Assembly (NCBI GenBank): GCA_036365455.1
Contig: JAWQUS010000016.1
Coordinates: 12,237,001 to 12,301,000 of the forward strand
Length of the DNA stretch: 64,000 nucleotides
Source: Macrosoma leucophasiata
Taxonomy: Eukaryota; Arthropoda; Insecta; Lepidoptera; Hedylidae
Direction: 5' to 3'
Shown: one piece after another, positions 12,801-21,410 of the stretch
Position numbering within the stretch: the first letter of the stretch is position 1
Layout of the letters: each line of letters starts with the position of its first letter
Notes under the pieces: model-generated
Seen by the model: the letters and a program-made list of their open reading frames with translations, nothing else
Databases searched by the model: none
Told to the model about the DNA's origin: nothing
Translations under genes and position numbers: made by a program

Positions 12801-15800
12801 TTTGTTTCAAAAACCCAATTGTGTGTTCGTCGGTATTTACAATAGAAAATATAATTATAATTTACGGTTATAAAATACAATACACATGTACATAAGTATT
12901 TTTTAAAAATATTTATAATGGCATTGCTGTTACGCATATTGCCAGTGTTAATTAAAAGGATAATTCGTATTCGTCATAAGCAGCGTAAAAGTCAGAGTCG
13001 GTTTTCAAAACCATGTACATAAGTTATGTTGATAATAAATGACGAATAAATGTACGGCCCCTGTAATTTCCGGCACAGAGGCACAACACCTCAGGCCTCA
13101 GGAGTGGTAACGCATCTGCATTTTGACCTCGGTCTTTGTGTGGGTGTCTTTAGGCTGCAGTCATCACTTAACATCAATGTGAACTGCACTCTTGTTTGCC
13201 ACATCCAACATAAAAAAAAAATGAGTGGGTCGGTAAATTTTGGAATGTGTGTCGAATTGTGAACAGTATAATCCGGTGTATGAGCGAGGCGTGCGAGGTG
13301 CACGTGTCGGCGGCGGGCGGCGCGGCGGCCCCGCTGACGCTGCACGCCTGCCTGGCGCACTACACGCGCGCCGAACACCTCGCGCAGGAGGACGCTTGGA
13401 GGTACCTACTGGAAATTATACAAACTCACTAATCTATATTTATAAAAATCAATTGCTGTTCGTTAGTCTCGCTAAAACTCGAGAACGGCTGGACCCATTT
13501 GGCTAATTTTGGTTTTGAATGATTTTTGGAAGTCCAGAGAAGGTTTAAAAGATAAGAAAATATGAAGAAATTGAAGGGAAATAGTAAAAACGACGATTTC
13601 ATTTTCCCATACAAGTAGTGAATACGAAGTTTGCCGCGTCAGCTAGTCACTAATATTTATTTTCTTACGTTATCGTTATTATTTTATGTCATGAAGTGGC
13701 GAAATCCAGTTATATTAAACTCTAACTCAAACTCAAAAATTCATTTAATCACTTGGAAATAATAGAATTTGCTTGTGTTAGGTCAAATAACAAATATAAA
13801 ATTAAAGCGAATAACAACTGATACGTTGATTAATATGTCAAAGTAAACAAAATAAAAGAAATAATGGTCCAAAAATACTTTATAATAAAAATAAGTATCA
13901 ACAGAATGTTCCATACTCTCTTTTACAAACGGCAAGATAAGACTAAACAAAAAAATATATAATTACACGTAGAAATATTAAAATGACGATCGATTTACTA
14001 AAATATTGATTGATCTTTTTTGATCTTGACTTGATGATTTGATCTGATGATGATGAAAATATGAATAAACAAAGTACACTAGGTACTCGTACCTAATGTG
14101 CTTTGTTTATTTTATTTTAAATACCATGAAATCATATTTTCGGTCTAAACCATGTTATATAGCATGTTTAATCATATTATACAACATGTAACGGCAGTAA
14201 TGCACACTCTTAAAGACCTCGATTAAAAAATTGAGTTATAATCATAATACATGAACTGAAATTACATGTTTAAGTATTTAATATCTTTTATTTAAGAAAT
14301 AAGCTGTCCTCAATTTGTATGAACAGTATGAACACCCTAAGCATACTTACCCTACCTCAAAAAAATATTAAATATATAAACATGTAATTTCAGTTCATGT
14401 ATTATGATTATAACTCGATTTCTAATCGAGGTGTTATATAGTGTGCATTATTCCCGTTACATATTGTATATGTGAATCACTGCTGTAAGCTCCACCTCTG
14501 TACTGGGCATGTGGCAGTGATTCACATAGTGATACTGATTCTAGTTTTGATATTAGAATAGGAATACTAATATAGGATTATGTAATATTGTTACCAACAC
14601 TTTAATGAGCCTTGTTGCTTGAATAAATAAATAAATAAATAAATAATAATATCCTACAAATGTGCGCATTTTGCGATGTGCTCATTTTGCGAAATGTACA
14701 ATGTACATGTGGGTAGATTGCTCATTTTGCCAAGTGCACATCTGCGTGACTTTAGGTTTTGTCCCATGAGAGCCCATTGATATCTTTGGGTACAACTTGT
14801 TACTAACTTCAATGATGCATTTAAGTTTTGCGTGCACTGTATGTTAGTGCAACAGAAACTTACCCTATGCCATAGGAAATCCAGGAGATCGATTGAGAGA
14901 AGATATTCATGGACATCATTGAAATATTGTGTTCCTAAATATTCATTGACATTCTTTTTCGCTACAGATGTCCTCAGTGTCAAAGGTATATGCCGGTCGT
15001 CAAAACGCTCGGCCTCTGGTCGTTACCTGATGTTCTAGTTATCCACTTGAAGAGATTCAGACAGTAAGTATTCAATTTGTGTCCCTTATTGGTATACACA
15101 TTTAATTAAAAACGAATATTTATTGTAACTTTTTTATTATAGGCAAGCCAAAGGCCGTACGAGTACAAAATTGACAGCCATGGTAGAATTCCCTCTGAAT
15201 GATTTTGATATGACTCCACATTTGGCGAGAAGAAATATTTCGAACTCAGAATCTCCGAGTCACTCGAGATCTCCTCGGCGAAGACAATCTAAGTCTGCCA
15301 TCAATCCGCAGGAGAACATTTATGATCTTTACGCTATATGTTACCATCATGGCGACGACCTAGAAACGGGGCATTATACGGCGGCCTGCAAGAACCCTTT
15401 CGACGGACATTGGTACAAATTCGACGATTCTAGAGTGACGCCGGTTGACGATAATAACGCGTACAGCGAACTGGTAAACAATACGGCCTACATGTTGTTT
15501 TACCGACGTAAAAAACCAAACGTCATACATTCGTGTTCGACAGACGATAACGGCCACTGGGCTTTACGGATGCCCAGATACATCAGACCGTCGAGTGACG
15601 CGCTTAACGAACTAACGGAGGTGAAAGAAGAGATAGTAGAAGATGTCAAAATGGAGTCGCCGCGTAAACAGGCCGACTCCGAATCCGACATCACCGCGCC
15701 AAAACTCAGCCCGTCTCTATCTAGAAGCGTATCGAGTTTGCCCGACGATAACATAATCGAGACGACGTCTCCTACGAAAACGGTAACCGTACACAACACG

Positions 15801-16303
15801 GCATCGATTATCCAGTCGCCTACACTTCAGCGACCGCTGATAGTCGAGGTGAACGGCAACGTGACGAATGACGAGCTGAGCGACTATGAAAACGAATCAA
15901 ATGCACCCACTGAGCCTTATATTCACAAAGACGTGCACGTTAATCCTAAAATGACCCCAGTGGACAGTAGAAGGCCGCGTTCCGTCGATTACCCTACCAG
16001 ATCGGGTACGTCGCCGTCGAATAGGGACGCCAATAGAAATTACGAGAGCTCTCCTCTCGTTGCGAGCATAAATGGAGTCGAATACCATCCCACCACCGAG
16101 GACCTTATGTTGTCGATGTTTCAAGAATCCAAATTTATAGTGCCTAGACACTCCAACCACATTGCTGGTGAATCCCATAGAACAGGTTTGTGTGTAAATA
16201 GACTTGCGTAGTTAATGTGTATCGCTGTAAGTGCAACGGAGCTAATATAGTGTTTTTTTCAGGCGATAAGTCTTCCGTTTGGAAAACTCGAATATCCACA
16301 TGA
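3862..16303 (+). CDS. USP31: Ubiquitin carboxyl-terminal hydrolase, USP31/USP43 type (14 exons, complete)
   Basis: Cysteine protease that removes ubiquitin from proteins. Exons: 3862-4203, 4321-4512, 4983-5117, 5609-5743, 6723-6826, 6998-7118, 7478-7625, 8624-8770, 9301-9485, 10956-11062, 13267-13401, 14968-15063, 15143-16185, 16263-16303. Every junction is GT/AG and the phases join into 976 aa. The Cys box ([18 protein letters not shown]) puts the nucleophile near residue 153. The [13 protein letters not shown] motif is in exon 4. Finger cysteines are CAKC near 308 and CPQC near 585. The His box ETGHYTA puts the catalytic His near 693. A ubiquitin-like insert lies in exons 7-9, as in USP31/43. 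The Ser-rich tail in exon 13 is likely disordered; the last exon encodes only about 13 residues. The first 114 residues are basic and Ser/Thr-rich. Drosophila has one member (Usp15-31). Introns 3-11 are loaded with SINEs, Helitrons and MITEs. Confidence 0.92.
5341..5515 (-). mobile_element. SINE-like family R1, partial copy
   Basis: Contains the R1 body (GCAGTTCACATTGATGTTAA, then a GACTGCAGCCTATA-like run) in USP intron 3. The head half is missing. Sense strand is minus. Confidence 0.7.
6325..6592 (-). mobile_element. SINE-like family R1, near full-length copy
   Basis: Begins with a T-run (the A tail of the minus-strand element) and reads through the whole R1 body to the head ending CTACCACCAGTAAA. 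It sits in USP intron 4. R1 looks like a SINE: a head with a TGGTAGAGC box, about 280 bp, and an A-rich tail. A mobilising partner cannot be named from here. Confidence 0.75.
7785..7885. repeat. Dispersed repeat shared with 22.63 and 46.19 kb
   Basis: The stretch with GATGGGTAGCAGCGTC and GCGATAAAAATACC, then GCCAATCAGC, matches 46,188-46,310, and the opening part matches 22,630-22,690. It lies in USP intron 7. No termini could be defined. Confidence 0.45.
8148..8326. mobile_element. Miniature Penelope-end element
   Basis: Starts TTAGGTTTTCGCGAGCTAC, has the strand TCTCACGTATATTAAACTAG, and closes with the inverse TTTAATATACCTACGCGAGA. These are the same ends that flank the Penelope GIY-YIG fragment at 49.4-50.1 kb, here only about 90 bp apart. 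It appears to be an internally deleted relative in USP intron 7. Confidence 0.55.
8520..8580 (+). repeat. Relict tRNA-like sequence
   Basis: TTAGCTTAGTGG followed by CTGGACTGGTTATCCTGAAG matches the D arm and anticodon arm of the tRNA-like sequence at 19,534-19,607. The T arm is decayed and there is no usable acceptor stem. Confidence 0.45.
9577..9640 (+). mobile_element. tRNA-derived SINE family R2, head fragment
   Basis: CTGCCTCGGTAGCCTAGTGG with CAGGCCACTACTAC is the head of the R2 SINE, seen complete on the minus strand at 46.6-46.9 kb. Only about 60 bp remain, in USP intron 9. Confidence 0.6.
9832..10030 (+). mobile_element. Non-autonomous Helitron (about 199 bp)
   Basis: It starts TCTATACTAATATTATAAAG directly after an A and ends GGGGCGAGCAGCTAG directly before a T. 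That is the Helitron pattern: 5' TC, 3' CTAG, inserted between A and T without a duplication. The body (GTTTGTTTGAACGCGC, AGATAGCCCATTTATTGAGG) resembles a very common lepidopteran Helitron family. It codes for nothing and lies in USP intron 9. Confidence 0.82.
10060..10317 (+). mobile_element. tRNA-derived SINE family R2, 5'-truncated copy
   Basis: Begins inside the tRNA-like head (CCTGGGTTCGATTCCCGGGT holds a B box) and continues with the R2 body (GTGCCCGGAGATTTCAACGG, CATTTACCTCTGCCTACC) to GATTACAGGC. It abuts the Helitron upstream. Confidence 0.75.
10398..10440. repeat. Perfect 18-bp inverted repeat (hairpin)
   Basis: Left arm GGGGATGGTAAGACGTAT, 7-nt loop ATATAAC, right arm the exact reverse complement. 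It lies in USP intron 9. No flanking transposon termini were recognised. Confidence 0.85.
11598..12306 (+). mobile_element. Helitron-like element with an internally amplified segment
   Basis: Starts TCTATACAAATCAATAAA and ends GTCGCGGGCACAGCTAG before a T. A segment of about 126-129 bp containing CATACATAC runs, a TAGAATTGGAGTGTAT-like core and GGTAGCTGATGTAATA occurs about three and a half times in tandem. It fills much of USP intron 10. Related copies with one segment lie at 40.8, 48.98, 59.84 and 61.69 kb. Confidence 0.65.
13051..13221 (+). mobile_element. SINE-like family R1, 5'-truncated copy
   Basis: Plus-sense R1 body from TACGGCCCCTGTAATTTCCG to an A-run after CACATCCAACAT. It ends only about 45 bp before the acceptor of USP exon 11, so it sits where the branch point and polypyrimidine tract would be. 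Confidence 0.75.
13433..13646 (+). mobile_element. Non-autonomous Helitron in USP intron 11
   Basis: TCTATATTTATAAAAATCAA at the 5' end and GCCGCGTCAGCTAG before T at the 3' end. It lies 32 bp downstream of the exon 11 donor. A relative in reverse orientation lies at 29.34-29.58 kb. Confidence 0.72.
13715..13935 (-). mobile_element. LINE 3'-end fragment
   Basis: AACTCAAACTCAAAAATTCA followed by AGAATGTTCCATACTC and CTTTTACAAAC matches the 3' untranslated end of the minus-strand LINE piece in the 2,049-bp repeat (near 25,190-25,430). Only the tail remains. Confidence 0.6.
14186..14462. mobile_element. MITE with about 80-bp terminal inverted repeats
   Basis: Left end ATGTAACGGCAGTAATGCAC and right end its near-perfect inverse (GTGTGCATTATTCCCGTTAC then AT). 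The arms continue through ATAATCATAATACATGAACT and the inverse copy. About 277 bp, no coding capacity, in USP intron 11. Confidence 0.75.
14469..14528. repeat. 15-bp inverted repeat next to the MITE
   Basis: TATGTGAATCACTGC and its exact inverse are separated by about 30 bp. It directly follows the 14.2-14.5 kb MITE and could be part of a larger nested element. Confidence 0.7.
14622..14650. repeat. AAAT microsatellite
   Basis: About six tandem AAAT-type units, the kind that often ends a retroposed sequence. Confidence 0.8.
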
Positions 16304-18128
16304 AGGCAGCTGTTGGTGACACTTTTGGTGTATCACGAAAAAACCTTTGCTTTATTTATCTTACAGTTAACCTTAGATCTGACGATTTCATGTAGCTGAC
16401 AATTAAATATATTATGAACATTATATTGTACATACGGTATGTTAATGGAATATGAATAAGTGTCATAGAATATGTTAACTGAAATATTACTGGTATACTG
16501 CTTAAACTATGCCGTCGACTGTGGGCCTTTGGTGCAGATTGAAGTACATTTTATGTACTCAGAAATGTATGTAGTAAATGTATGCCTATAAAGTATATTG
16601 TAATATTAAGAGATTATTTTCAGTTTTATCCTTGCACACTATTATCATTTTATTTCCTATTATGCATAGGTTAAGCAGTATTTCTTTAAAATGCCATCAT
16701 ATCTGATGCATGTTACGACTGAAATTATTGAGTTAGTTATGTTACTTACATTTTCTTCCAAAATAAGTTATTATTATAATAATATGTCCAAGGAAATTCA
16801 GTGGGAGGTTAGACGCAAATGCACAATCATGTGTCGATGAAAAATACTCTTATGTTCGTCTTAAAATTATCTATTGCAACTTGCAACTATAAATAGCTAG
16901 CTGTAATATCGAATCCCTGGTTTAAAGGCAGTAATGAATTAAAGTGTTCAGAAATGTAGTTGTCGATCTCAGAAAAAATTAACATGTTTTCAATATGCAA
17001 ATTATAGTGTCACCATATAATCTTGTAGTGCCTATAGTAGTAAGTTTTTTCTTCAAAACATACAGGAATGGGATACGCGCAAACAGTATTGTCATTACAA
17101 AACCACAATTGTGCCTTGGCTCTAGGGAAGTTGTGATTTTAAATTTAAATATACAAACATTGGAGACGTTCATATTATAATAAAAATATAAAATGTTGTA
17201 TGTAATACAATTGAATATGTAAATGGTATAGATTTATTACGTAGGCAAAACTTGTATGTATGTACACTAACTTTGATATCAGTGTGATATTATTGGAATA
17301 GCAAACTATGGTTTCTGATTATTAATTCTGCGTGAATGTATTAAACCTACTGTATTATTGTATATCGCAAAGTATGTTTTATACATACGATTCGATCATT
17401 TGTGACATATTGTATATATATGGCTTTTATAGTATGTTTTTATAAGTTATTTATTGCTTCTGTACCAAATGATATTTTGGTTTGGAAAAAGAAAGAATTA
17501 TGTAAATATTGGAGACTTTATTTTCTTTAAGCACATAAGTAGAATTCCACATCGGAGTGTGATTTTTATAAATATATTCAAATTGTTTTTTAATAAAAGA
17601 CAATTATAAGGATAATTTATGCTTGTGAAATTCCTAAGTGACATTAAAACATTTTGCGTCGACCCTTAATACGAAAATATAGCTTGAATAAGTGATAATT
17701 CCTTTACACAGATGAATATCGAGCTTAGATCTAGACCCGAATAATAGAAAACTTAAAAACAATAATACTTATCTCTGTAAATTACCGCTAGCTCTCCAGA
17801 AATGTTCATGATCATTACACTATAATGTTTGCGCTGAGAACGTTATTATGAAACGAACCAATTGACAGTTATTAATAAAATAATGGGGTTGAATAAACTC
17901 GCTGTAGTAAAACACTTCGAATGCCAATTTTAAATACTTATTGAATTGATTTTTACCATAAATATAAAATGTATGTCTATAAAATATATAGGATAAATAT
18001 GACTGGCTCTCATTTCCTTAATTTTTGAAGACAAACAACCAATTTAATTTTCAGTGTATCTTTAAAAATATTTTGCCATACCTACATTGTTACTTCCATA
18101 AAAAATAACACAAAATTTAAGTCATTTA
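16304..18128 (+). other. Probable USP31-like 3' UTR and downstream AT-rich DNA
   Basis: No open frame of note follows the TGA at 16,301-16,303. The stretch is AT-rich and free of the common SINEs and Helitrons, as expected of transcribed 3' UTR. AATAAA-type signals occur near 17,590 and 17,875. The true 3' end cannot be chosen from sequence alone. Confidence 0.45.
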
Positions 18129-18310
18129 TGCACAGATCGTCGTAGTCTGTACCTATCTATATGTGAACATGCAATATCTTTATGCTTTGTGCATAATGTC
18201 TGCTAAATTTTGTGCTAATATTAACATCTTGGATACAAGTCTAGTCCACCTGATAAAATAGCTATTGTCTTGAAATTCGGTAATTCACACTCGTGACGCG
18301 TTCATAAAAT
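18129..18310. repeat. Diverged direct duplicate of 20,275-20,495 (copy 1)
   Basis: Shares with 20,275-20,495 the ordered blocks GTGAACATGCAATA / GTGAACGTGCAATA, CTAATATTAACATC / CTAATATAAACATC, GTCTAGTCCA and GGTAATTCACACTC followed by GACGCGTT. Clearly homologous but old. A MITE starts right after this copy. Confidence 0.6.
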
Positions 18311-18314
18311 ACTT

Positions 18315-18570
18315 ACAGTATCCCACAAGAAATAATGCACATCGACCTATGGAAGAGACGTCGGCTTATTTCGGACCTGTAGAGCGTTATCTCTTTCGCA
18401 CCTTCCCTATTTGACGTTTGTCGACCATTTTCATCAAGTTTTAACCAATATCGGACTACGGATGCTTACGTAGGCAGTGTGCAGCAGAGATAACGCTCTA
18501 TAAAGCCGAAACTAGCCGATTGTCACTTTCATAGGCTCGATGTGCATTATTTCTTGATGAGCACTGTACT
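18315..18570. mobile_element. MITE family M2, copy 1
   Basis: Ends are inverted (AAGAAATAATGCACATCGA at the left, TCGATGTGCATTATTTCTT at the right). Inner sequences GAGCGTTATCTCTTTCGCACC and GCAGAGATAACGCTC are also inverted. The related element at 50,861-51,125 is in the opposite orientation. Confidence 0.7.
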
Positions 18571-19009
18571 CGTAGGAGAGACCTCAAAAACGAAATATTT
18601 TTATTAAAGTTTAAAAAATATTTAAATAACATTAGAGAAGAAACTAATGTTGTTGCATATCTTGTTTAAAATTTTAAACAGTACCCTTTGCTGTATGATT
18701 GAAAAGTGATACATACTTAAAAGTTATACTATTTTGTTATAAAGGATTATGTGTATGGTCGCTAAATCTTCGATTTATTTGTATTATGTTCGTTGTTTTA
18801 ATTTAAAATGTTTATTTTAATTTCATCACGTTATGTTTAAAATATAAGTGTTATTTGCACCCTGATATTGTTTTATATTTCTTTAATATTTTTCTTACAT
18901 CCTACATTTTATCGAAATGCAAAAGAAAAAACCCCACGTAAAAATATCAGCAAGGTGACGAGGTTCACATCGATACAATGTTAACTCGCACACTTATAAA
19001 AATAAAAAA

Positions 19010-19212
19010 AAGCTTACACTCGGCTTATAATCAGCCCCACGCACCACACTAGGTATAAACCAAGAAGCGTTGTGGGAGTCGTTACACACACACCGCATAC
19101 ACAAACAATAAATGTCTATAGGCCATACAAATATGTTGGTGCGGGATCGAATCAGCGAGCCTCTGGTCGTCACACACCGCCGGACCGGACCTACTGGGTC
19201 GACAAACACATC
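19010..19212 (-). mobile_element. tRNA-derived SINE-like copy, degraded
   Basis: Shares order and blocks with 45,712-45,890: a CCCCACGCACCAC / CCCCACATTAGG stretch, a TACACAAAC run, GGTGCGGGATCGAA and CCGGACC...GGGTCG. The B-box region (GGGATCGAA read on minus) is damaged here. Confidence 0.55.
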
Positions 19213-19224
19213 TAAGAATATTTA

Positions 19225-19630
19225 TTTTTCACAATAACACATGCGAGAGAACCTTAGAAATTAAAGAAAAAGCGGAAAGAAAAATTTTTATGGACTGGTT
19301 ATCCTGAGGTCGCAGGTTCGATTCCTGCCTGAGGTCAAGTTTTTTCTTTAATTTCTAAAGTTCACTCGCATGTGTTATTGCGAAAAATAAATATTACAAT
19401 TATTAAGGGAACAGCGACATCTTAACGATATTGTATAAATCGGTTGTATAGCTATTAATTAGTTATCAATGGAGGTCCTTCACCGACCCAAAATCGGTTA
19501 AAAATTAAAGCAAAATTTGACGCATCGGTGCGGGCCTTCGGTAGCTTAGTGGTAATGCGGTTGGACTGGTTATCCTAAGGTCGCAGGTTCGATTCCTGCC
19601 CGAAGTCAAATTTTTCTTTCCTTTTTTCTT
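19225..19630. repeat. tRNA-like module repeat, 19-kb cluster (inverted then direct)
   Basis: Carries the same module flanks as the 60-61.7 kb array (CAATAACACATGCGAG, AAAGAAAAATTTTT, then ATTAAGGGAACAGCGAC and CTTAACGATATTGTATAAA) but a different tRNA-like core. A minus-oriented flank runs straight into a plus-oriented half core at about 19,290. It is followed by a full plus module with its core at 19,534-19,607. Confidence 0.7.
19534..19607 (+). tRNA. tRNA-like sequence (Thr-like GGT anticodon), probably not a functional gene
   Basis: Folds as an acceptor stem (CCTTCGG with CCGAAGT, one mismatch), D arm GCTTAGTGGTAATGC, anticodon arm with loop CTGGTTA, and a perfect T arm GCAGG/CCTGC with loop TTCGATT. 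A-box and B-box (GGTTCGATT) promoters are present. The anticodon stem has one T-T mismatch. It is embedded in a dispersed repeat module, so it is more likely a tRNA-derived repeat core than a working tRNA gene. Confidence 0.45.
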
Positions 19631-19867
19631 TAATCCTATTTTCATACAAAACATTTTTTTTGCGGTACGATGTGAGGCCTCTTTCCTCATTTCACTTTAT
19701 GAACACTTGACGCGTTTGATTTGGATAAGTTTGCATCTCGAAATACACCCGCGAAGGTCTATTGTTTGCATAAAATTTGAAAAATAAAGTTAATAGTTTA
19801 GTTAAAATTATTATTAAGCTACCTCTTAAAGCGTCTTTTGTTTAAAATAAAAAAAAAAAACGTTTTA

Positions 19868-19927
19868 GAATGATGTCCAGAAAAACGTGCTCCAAACGGT
19901 CTAAGCACCTTTTTCTGGACATCATTC
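19868..19927. repeat. 24-bp hairpin, 23 of 24 matched
   Basis: Arms GAATGATGTCCAGAAAAACG (then TGCT) and the inverse, with one mismatch and a 12-nt loop. A stable fold-back sequence between the USP and yellow genes; no family recognised. Confidence 0.8.
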
Positions 19928-20274
19928 CGCATTGAATGAGGTATCGCACATATTTTTACGACAATTTATCTCTTATATTTATTTCACCATTTTTAACCGA
20001 CTTCGAAAAAAGGAGGAGGAGGTTCTCAATTCGTCCGGCTCTTTATTTTTCAACTTGTGAACTAGTAGACTACGAAGCAGCGATGGTCGTAAATTGAAAT
20101 GATAGAAAAATGTCGCCGGTGTTCGTTCGAACAATCTGCGGCAAAATATAGGTTTTCTATTCTTTTTATGAATGTAAGAATAATAAATTTTATTATATAT
20201 AAAATTTGGGATTTGTTAAATTATTTAATTTAATGAATAAAACAATTTACAGACATTTATCCGAGAATGAGATC

Positions 20275-20495
20275 CAGATTATCATGTTGTCTACGGTCTA
20301 TGCGTGAACGTGCAATAAATACCTATGATAATGCTTTGCAAGATGTCTGTAGTTATGCATAAATATACATTATATGCTAATATAAACATCTCGCGCACAT
20401 GTCTAGTCCATTTCATAAAGTAGCTTTTGTCTTAAATTTCGAGAGTCGTTTAATTCGGTAATTCACACTCTTGACGCGTTGATAAAAGATCCGTA
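20275..20495. repeat. Diverged direct duplicate of 18,129-18,310 (copy 2)
   Basis: See copy 1. The two copies are about 2.1 kb apart in the same orientation; this one has no MITE attached. Confidence 0.6.
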
Positions 20496-21150
20496 CTTTC
20501 TATATTTTTTATACAGTATGTTATTGTGTCTTCACTAGTCAAAGTTAAATGAAACTTCATTCAAGAATTTTGCAGAAAATCAACACTGTTCACAATGTTC
20601 TCAAAAAAATAAATTTTACCTTCAGACCAAAGGAATAAGAATAGAAGGACTGCTTACGAATACCTACTGTTTTAATACCTCGAATGCAATAAACTAATGG
20701 AAATGGTATTGTAATCGGCTCGCAGTCAAAGGTAGCTCACGTAGGACATCTAAAAACAAAACGCTTACTAAAGCACATTGAATAAAAAACCAAATTAGTC
20801 AATCTCTAAAAGAATATAAGTTCGTCATGTCAGGGCTGAATATTATTACAAATTTGTATAGTTAATATTATATTTCATATTAAAATGTGCGTCGAAAACA
20901 TCATACATATTGCACCGAATGGAAATACAAATTGAATTTCTTTCGTTAAATATATTGCAACTTTTTAGGGTAAAATTTTGATGTAGGTAGTAGTTGTCAT
21001 TTTATAGAATCCTATAACATTTTTTTAGTGTTCCTTACATTCGTTCCCTACCATTATAGTTTCGCTTTTTTCGTCCGTCCGTCCGTTTCGCTATGTCCGT
21101 CCGTCCGTCCGTTCGTCTGTCCGCAGCTATGCTCAAAGACTCGTTAAGGT

Positions 21151-21224
21151 TGGGTTGCACCACGATATTTATTGATTGTGTGACTTTAACTTTAACAAAT
21201 ATCGTAGTACAACTGTGCAACCCA
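21151..21224. mobile_element. Short fold-back element (MITE-like)
   Basis: TGGGTTGCACCACGATATTT and, inverted, AAATATCGTAGTACAACTGT then GCAACCCA. 74 bp, no coding capacity. Confidence 0.6.
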
Positions 21225-21410
21225 GGCGTGTATCAGCATGTAAAGAATTAAAATAAATGTAATGCTTAATGCTTGCAAATACGTGTCCCACAGAGTGTGC
21301 TGTTGTAAACGATATGGTCTGAAAGATCAGAATCTGCAAGCCATTGATAATACAGGTAGATATTATTTATACCGGAATGTAGATTGAACAGGGTAATTTC
21401 GATTATTATA

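Noticed and set aside
14654..14983. 109-aa minus-strand frame
   Set aside because: It overlaps USP exon 12 antisense and low-complexity intron DNA; no family likeness.
16186..16211. USP ending with CVNRLA by read-through of exon 13
   Set aside because: Possible as a retained-intron form, but a good donor at 16,186 and acceptor at 16,262 give a spliced end; kept only as an alternative.
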